From an uncultured Methylococcaceae bacterium (GTDB taxonomy: Bacteria; Pseudomonadota; Gammaproteobacteria; Methylococcales; Methylococcaceae): a stretch of DNA of 36,732 nt. A program made the translations under genes and the position numbers. Shown here in pieces: positions 32,837-36,732 of the stretch (the stretch's first letter is position 1; the number at the start of each line of letters is the position of its first letter). The notes under the pieces are model-generated. The model had not been told where the DNA came from and ran no database searches. It was given only the letters and a program-made list of their open reading frames with translations. The stretch covers positions 1-36,732 of the forward strand of contig CAIZPP010000210.1 in assembly GCA_903934875.1 (NCBI GenBank), read 5' to 3'.

Positions 32837-33736
32837 TCACCACCACTTTTCTTTAGACCTTATGGCTGCCGCAATGGCTTCTGCTGTTTTCAATTGCCCG
32901 GTTTCCAGAAAATGGCAACCATCCGCTTGCCTATCGGAACTGGATACCAGTTTATCGGTGTTAACGCCTAGGAAGATGTTTTTATTGTCTATCAATTGCT
33001 GTTGACCGGAGGCCGTCGGATTATTTTCCTGCCAAACAGAATTGCCGCCGCATTTTGTTGCAATCGAAATGAACACGGGGGCCGTGACATTGTTTTCCCG
33101 CAAGGTTTCAAGCAACGAGTTGAACATTTTCAGATAATTTTTCGCTGAGGTTTTGTTAATGTAATCATTCTCGCCTTGGTGCCAAATTACATGGGTTATT
33201 GTGTAATCCTTGTTTGCCTGGCGCAGTACATCAAGGAGCATTTCATTCAAATCGCCATCGCGCTGCCAACGCGTGATGGGCGTACCGCCTATTGCAGAGG
33301 CGATAATAACCACTGATTGATAGGCTCCGCTTTGTATAAGCTTGTCTGCCAATGGCGTAATGGGTTCCCCATATTCCCCGCTCGCCCCTAATAATGGCGA
33401 TGCCGCAGCGTAGCATCTGCCGTTGAAATAATTGGCGACTTTGTCGGGATAAGCGCTGGTGAATTTTCTTTGCGCATGATTTGCGACATTGGATTGTCCA
33501 ATCACCAATAATACGGCAGTGTCTTTGCTTTGCTTGAGGCAGGCAACAGGATTTTTATTCGGGTAATTAATTAACCTACCGAAGCTATCATAACTCCCTT
33601 GCAGCCTTGGCAAAGTCATTTGTTTCAGTTCAAGTAGCAAGCCGATAGGCCATACGTTGTGTGAATGGCTGTATACGCCAAAAAGGTAGGCAGCGATAAG
33701 GCCAGCAATAATGACTAGGTACAGCGTTTTCATCAT
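32837..33736 (-). CDS. SGNH-type esterase, sialate O-acetylesterase (SASA)-like, exported or anchored
   Basis: The 299-residue protein begins with a hydrophobic segment at residues 5-21, probably an anchor or signal. The SGNH blocks are clear: LVIGQSNVANHA with the nucleophile Ser82, ASAIGGTPITRWQ near 148, VIWHQGENDYINKTS near 183-197 and DGCHF with Asp272 and His275. This matches SASA-type carbohydrate acetylesterases, which remove O-acetyl groups from sugars; the natural substrate (cell-surface polysaccharide?) is unknown. The gene stands alone. Its first codons MKTLY come from a family B repeat end (ATGAAAACGCTGTA), so the N-terminus was shaped by the repeat. Confidence 0.9.
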   Translation of the reverse strand: MMKTLYLVIIAGLIAAYLFGVYSHSHNVWPIGLLLELKQMTLPRLQGSYDSFGRLINYPNKNPVACLKQSKDTAVLLVIGQSNVANHAQRKFTSAYPDKVANYFNGRCYAAASPLLGASGEYGEPITPLADKLIQSGAYQSVVIIASAIGGTPITRWQRDGDLNEMLLDVLRQANKDYTITHVIWHQGENDYINKTSAKNYLKMFNSLLETLRENNVTAPVFISIATKCGGNSVWQENNPTASGQQQLIDNKNIFLGVNTDKLVSSSDRQADGCHFLETGQLKTAEAIAAAIRSKEKWW

Positions 33737-33764
33737 CTACAGCTACAGCGTTTTCAATATCAAA

Positions 33765-33886
33765 TACAGCATTTTCAACATCAAAGGGTTACTTGATAGC
33801 TGGAATGAAAGGGCAAGAGATTCAGTTAACTTGAACGTTAGCTGAACATCTTTTATTAGGTATATTTTAAAGATGAAAATGCTGTA
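33765..33886 (-). mobile_element. Family B MITE-like element, complete, 122 bp
   Basis: TACAGCATTTTCAACATC at the left and GATGAAAATGCTGTA at the right, opposite in orientation to the copy at 14256. Two extra copies of the left end lie directly before it, at 33720 and 33744, the nearer one overlapping the start of the SGNH esterase gene. Confidence 0.87.
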
Positions 33887-34042
33887 CATGAATGCAAACA
33901 GGGACTCCTAGGGCCGGAAGGCGGAACAACAGACGGGTTACGCCGAATGTTATTGGTCGGTCGCCAGCATTCGGCGGATCACATCCCTGTATCCGCCCAT
34001 TGCTTCCAGAGAAATCGAAATGGGGCTGGTCTTGCTTTTGAT

Positions 34043-34072
34043 CTGGTTACCAAGCGCCGGCTTGGGAACCAG
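34043..34072 (-). terminator. Stem-loop after cysB
   Basis: CTGGTTACCAAGC and GCTTGGGAACCAG pair over 13 bases with one mismatch, leaving a short G/C loop, 18 bases beyond the cysB stop codon. No T-run is visible on the minus strand, so termination would rest on the stem alone. Confidence 0.5.
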
Positions 34073-34089
34073 CGCAGGAAAAATATTTG

Positions 34090-35064
34090 TTATCTAACCG
34101 GCAACACAATCGGCTTGAACAGTTCCTCTACCTCATGCCTTTCCTTCAGCGCTAGGGCATCATGGATGACTTCCTGGGTCAGATGCGGAGCGAATAGGCG
34201 GATGAAGTCATAAATGAAACTGCGGATGAACATGTCCCGGCGCAGACAAATTTTGGTGACGCTGCGCCCGAACAGATGTTCCGCATTAATGGTGGTCAAA
34301 TCGCTGTCTATCACCGGGTCGTATGCCATTCTTGCCACGATGCCCACTCCCAAACCCAATCTGACATAGGTTTTGATGACATCGGCATCGACTGCGGTCA
34401 GCACCACTTGCGGATGTATTCCCAGTTTGTCGAAGGCCCTGTCCAATTGCGAGCGGCCGGTAAACCCAAAGACATACGTCACAATCGGATATTCGGCCAC
34501 ATCGTGCAGGCTAATTTTGTCCAATGCCAGCAAAGGATGGCCGTTAGGCACCAGAATGCAGCGATTCCATTCATAGCATGGCAACTGGACCAAATTTTCA
34601 AAATGGTCGATAGTCTCGGTGGCGATGGCCATATCGACCAGCCCGTGGGAGGCCAGTTCGGCAATTTGCGTGGGTGTGCCTTGATTGATGTGCAATTTCA
34701 CCCCCGGATAAAGCGCCATGAATTCCCGCACCACTGGCGGCAGGGCATAGCGGGCCTGGGTGTGGGTAGTGGCAATGGCCAGCGTGCCGGCTTTGTTATC
34801 CTTATGGTCTTGGGCGATGTTCCTGATGTCCTGCGCCTTGCCGAGGATTTCCCCGGCAATGGCGACAATCTGCTTGCCAGCATCCGTGATTTCGGTCAGG
34901 TGTTTGCCATTGCGGGCAAAGATAGGCACACCCAGTTCGGACTCCAACATGCGCACTTGCTTACTGATTCCAGGCTGCGACGTGTAGAGGCTGTCCGCCG
35001 TGGCAGACACATTGAGTTCGTGCTGGGCGATTTCCCAAATATAGCGTAGCTGCTGAAGTTTCAT
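34090..35064 (-). CDS. cysB: CysB-type LysR transcription regulator
   Basis: CysB activates sulfate uptake and cysteine synthesis genes when sulfur is short, with N-acetylserine as inducer. The 324-residue product has the CysB-specific start [34 protein letters not shown] (wHTH, read in pieces) and the LysR substrate domain at about 90-300 ([54 protein letters not shown]). The length is exactly that of E. coli CysB. It overlaps the stop codon of the upstream fdxA by 4 bp (ATGA), so its translation may be coupled. In this window its natural target would be the porin/sbp operon 16 kb away. Confidence 0.96.
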   Translation of the reverse strand: MKLQQLRYIWEIAQHELNVSATADSLYTSQPGISKQVRMLESELGVPIFARNGKHLTEITDAGKQIVAIAGEILGKAQDIRNIAQDHKDNKAGTLAIATTHTQARYALPPVVREFMALYPGVKLHINQGTPTQIAELASHGLVDMAIATETIDHFENLVQLPCYEWNRCILVPNGHPLLALDKISLHDVAEYPIVTYVFGFTGRSQLDRAFDKLGIHPQVVLTAVDADVIKTYVRLGLGVGIVARMAYDPVIDSDLTTINAEHLFGRSVTKICLRRDMFIRSFIYDFIRLFAPHLTQEVIHDALALKERHEVEELFKPIVLPVR

Positions 35065-35384
35065 CGTTCCAAATATTGAAGTTTTCCGGATTTGTCCTTC
35101 CAGTCATCGACATCAGCCGGAGGTTTTCCGACCTCGGTAATCACTGGCCATTTTTTGGCAAGCTCTTTGTTGAGTTCGATGAAGTGCTTCTGTTCGGCCG
35201 GCACCTCATCCTCTGAAAAGATGGCTTTGACCGGGCATTCCGGCTCGCAAAGAGAACAGTCTATGCATTCGTCTGGATCAATAACGAGAAAATTAGGCCC
35301 TTCGTGAAAACAATCAACGGGGCATACATCCACGCAATCAGTGAATTTGCATCTGATGCAATTTTCAGTCACTACGAAAGTCAT
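35061..35384 (-). CDS. fdxA: 7Fe ferredoxin
   Basis: This 107-residue electron carrier binds a [3Fe-4S] and a [4Fe-4S] cluster. The cysteine pattern is of the FdxA (Azotobacter FdI) type: Cys9, Cys12, Cys17, Cys21 and Cys25 in the first part ([19 protein letters not shown]) and Cys40, Cys43, Cys46 and Cys50 in the second ([14 protein letters not shown]). The C-terminal tail ([16 protein letters not shown]) is usual for the family. The gene ends inside the start codon region of cysB (ATGA overlap). The pairing suggests use in sulfur metabolism, for example electron supply to a sulfite-reducing step (inference). Confidence 0.96.
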   Translation of the reverse strand: MTFVVTENCIRCKFTDCVDVCPVDCFHEGPNFLVIDPDECIDCSLCEPECPVKAIFSEDEVPAEQKHFIELNKELAKKWPVITEVGKPPADVDDWKDKSGKLQYLER

Positions 35385-35563
35385 CTTAATTATTTCCTAA
35401 ATCAGGTGAATAAATGTTAGGTAGGCGGGACATAATCGGATACCGACGAAGGCACGAAGTTAAATCCGGCTAGCAAACCAGGCATTTTACATGGACCTGA
35501 ACAGTTTTTCCAAAATCCTAGGCTGAAAAATATTCTTCTAGGGCTGCGTCTTCGCAGCAATGC

Positions 35564-36349
35564 CTATTTTTGGGTGCCAAGCCAGCCCTTCCAGTCAGCA
35601 AACAAGGCAGGATCACTGGCCGCGACAGCGGAGCTTGGCTGTAATTGCAACGAAAAAACCGGCCCGCCGCTTAGGTTTTCCATACTGCCTCCAGCTTCCG
35701 CCAAGACCAGCGCCCCCGCCGCATAATCCCATAACATTTGCCTGCCATGGAGATAGACGTGGAAACGGTTCGCGGCCAGCCAAGACCATTCCAAAGCCAC
35801 GGAACCGAAGTTTCGATGCGAGCCATAAGGCGGACGGGAAATCAAAGCACCCACCAGTTGTGGAGTAAGGCGCTTGAAATCGACAACCGCAATGGTTTTG
35901 CACAAAGGCAGGCCAACCGGGGCGCAACGCAAAGGCTTGCCGTTCAGGGTGGCTCCCCGGCCCTTGATTGCCGCGAAACATTCGTCGCGTATCGGATCAT
36001 AGACCAAACCTAAATGGGGTTTGCGGTCGATCAGCAAGCCCAGCGATACGGAGAAAAACGGAATCCCACTGGCAAAATTGCTGGTTCCGTCCAAGGGGTC
36101 CAGGCACCACAATCCGGTATCGCCGTTTTGCAGCAGTTCAAGCTGTTCATTCCCGGTCATTTCTTCACCCAACAGCCGGTATTGTGGCGAAAACGCCGCC
36201 AACTCCCCCGCCATGCGTTGTTGCATCGCTAGATCGGCCTCGGTGACGATGCTGCCGTCGGCTTTAAAGCGGCGCTCGGCTGCCGCAAAACGCGGAAGCA
36301 GTTCCTCTTGGGCTGCGGTTTTGACGATATGGGCTAGCGCTTCGAGCAT
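35564..36349 (-). CDS. Inositol-monophosphatase-family phosphatase
   Basis: Members dephosphorylate inositol phosphate, PAP/PAPS, or fructose bisphosphate, using two or three Mg ions. The start is placed at the ATG at 36349 (MLEALAHIVKTAAQEELL), giving 261 residues, normal for the family; the longer frame to 36580 reads through an extragenic repeat and an ATG at 36394 is less likely. The metal motifs are intact: SIVTEAD near 33-39, GEE at 61-63, DPLDGTSN at 84-91, and WDYAAGALVLAEAGG near the end. The exact substrate is open: near cysB a 3'(2'),5'-bisphosphate nucleotidase (CysQ-like) would fit, but the DPLDGTSNFASGIPFF stretch is nearer to plain IMPases. The gene is separate from fdxA (179-bp gap). 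Confidence 0.9.
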   Translation of the reverse strand: MLEALAHIVKTAAQEELLPRFAAAERRFKADGSIVTEADLAMQQRMAGELAAFSPQYRLLGEEMTGNEQLELLQNGDTGLWCLDPLDGTSNFASGIPFFSVSLGLLIDRKPHLGLVYDPIRDECFAAIKGRGATLNGKPLRCAPVGLPLCKTIAVVDFKRLTPQLVGALISRPPYGSHRNFGSVALEWSWLAANRFHVYLHGRQMLWDYAAGALVLAEAGGSMENLSGGPVFSLQLQPSSAVAASDPALFADWKGWLGTQK

Positions 36350-36647
36350 GGCGGTCCAGTGGCGTAAACAATTAAAGATAATAGTGTACGCCATGAAATT
36401 GCGCAGGTGTAGCAATGCGGCAAAGTAAGTAGCTGACTCTATATTTTTTAATTTTTTTGCCGGCAGGAGGTTAAGCCGTTCGTGGTGAGTCCTGAGCTTG
36501 TCGAAGGCTCGGACCATGAACGACTTAACCGTCCACCCGTCGACAAGCTCAGGGCGAACGGTTAAGCCTTGTGCCTGCACCGCCTTAAGTTGATAGCCGA
36601 ATATCCTGCGCTATAATACCTACTATCAGGTAACTCTTTACTGTTAA
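36350..36647. other. Gene-free stretch with a CGTTCG-type palindrome
   Basis: It holds the putative promoter region of the phosphatase gene and, from about 36470 to 36600, paired GGTTAAGCCGTTCG / CGAACGGTTAAGCC blocks with GAGCTTGTCGAAGG inside. The end (CCGCCTTAAGTTG, TAGCC) is shared with the block at 19172-19275. No gene is seen. Confidence 0.55.
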
Positions 36648-36732
36648 CTGATGTTACGCAACCGTGTAGGCTGTAGCCCGGATGTTGTGGAGTGCGGCGA
36701 CTCGTCGCCGCCTTTTGCGTCCAGCGGCGACG
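36648..36732 (+). mobile_element. Family A MITE-like element, cut by the window end
   Basis: It opens with the exact 13-bp terminal repeat CTGATGTTACGCA and runs into the CGGCGACTCGTCGCCG core before the window stops. It is the inverted counterpart of the copy at 1-93, with the same variant bases (GTGTAGGCTGTAGCC). Confidence 0.9.

Larger units (their letters stand above)
33737..34089. other. Gene-free stretch with family B copies
   Basis: It contains two extra family B ends (33720-33733, 33744-33764), the complete element (33765-33886) and the hairpin at 34043-34072. The small frame near 33947-34213 runs into the antisense of cysB and is not supported. Confidence 0.65.

Noticed and set aside
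33947-34213. 88-residue plus-strand frame after the family B element
   Set aside because: It overlaps the end of cysB in antisense, has no ribosome binding site and reads through the stem-loop at 34043-34072.
35564-36580. Longer start for the phosphatase gene (338 residues)
   Set aside because: The extra N-terminal 77 residues are translated from a CGTTCG-type extragenic repeat; the family starts at the ATG at 36349.
1-36732. Reading the matching ends as a circular molecule
   Set aside because: The end copies are inverted with respect to each other, whereas a circle cut once would show direct repeats.

Overview
The window looks like chromosomal DNA of a gammaproteobacterial (type I, Methylococcales-like) methanotroph or methylotroph. 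The main evidence is an adjacent pair for the ribulose monophosphate cycle, hexulose-6-phosphate synthase and 6-phospho-3-hexuloisomerase, beside ordinary gammaproteobacterial housekeeping genes (fabI, trpS, rnd, cysB, fdxA, an Mla-type lipid transporter). GC content looks like the low-to-mid 50s percent. I cannot name a species. No rRNA, tRNA, integrase, intact transposase or CRISPR array was seen.

Layout. (1) 1-2.8 kb: three small exported or lipoprotein genes separated by short inverted-repeat elements. (2) 2.8-4.1 kb: trpS. (3) 4.1-14.2 kb: a minus-strand block in which nearly every product carries an export signal. In transcription order it holds a small secreted protein, a 1589-residue multicopper oxidase with C-terminal Fn3-like domains, four small two-cysteine secreted proteins, an FKBP-type prolyl isomerase, a cytochrome c fused to a periplasmic ligand-binding protein, and a SCO1/SenC copper chaperone. 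It reads as one extracytoplasmic copper/oxidation system and is the best candidate here for something undescribed. (4) 15-18.7 kb: a sulfate-uptake-like set (OprP-type porin, sulfate-binding protein) followed 8 bp later by a degenerate EAL-domain protein. (5) 19.3-20.3 kb: a Gln-rich lipoprotein with a 54-bp minisatellite. (6) 20.3-24 kb: an Mla-type phospholipid ABC transporter operon (STAS-permease, ATPase, MCE protein, auxiliary lipoprotein). (7) 24-26.4 kb: Uma2 nuclease-like protein, DedA protein, fabI. (8) 26.5-31 kb: hxlA-hxlB behind a good sigma70-like promoter, then rnd, an APH-kinase/P-loop fusion and a PilZ-like protein. (9) 31.1-36.7 kb: APC permease, SGNH esterase, cysB-fdxA, and an inositol-monophosphatase-family gene.

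The second theme is non-autonomous mobile repeats. Family A has 13-bp terminal inverted repeats (CTGATGTTACGCA) and 7-bp AT-rich target duplications. It occurs complete at 18966-19103 and 31160-31287, and both window ends fall inside inverted copies of it. Family B is about 123 bp, has TACAGC[A/G]TTTTCA ends and probably a TA target, and has at least five complete copies plus solo ends. One family A element sits inside a family B element with the target duplication still perfect. Family B ends also form the mlaF/mlaD junction and the start codon of the SGNH esterase gene. Other inverted-repeat elements lie at 1071-1172, 1821-1929, 2692-2814, 8273-8351 and 25473-25560.

Because both ends stop in copies of one repeat, the window may be a whole contig broken at repeats.
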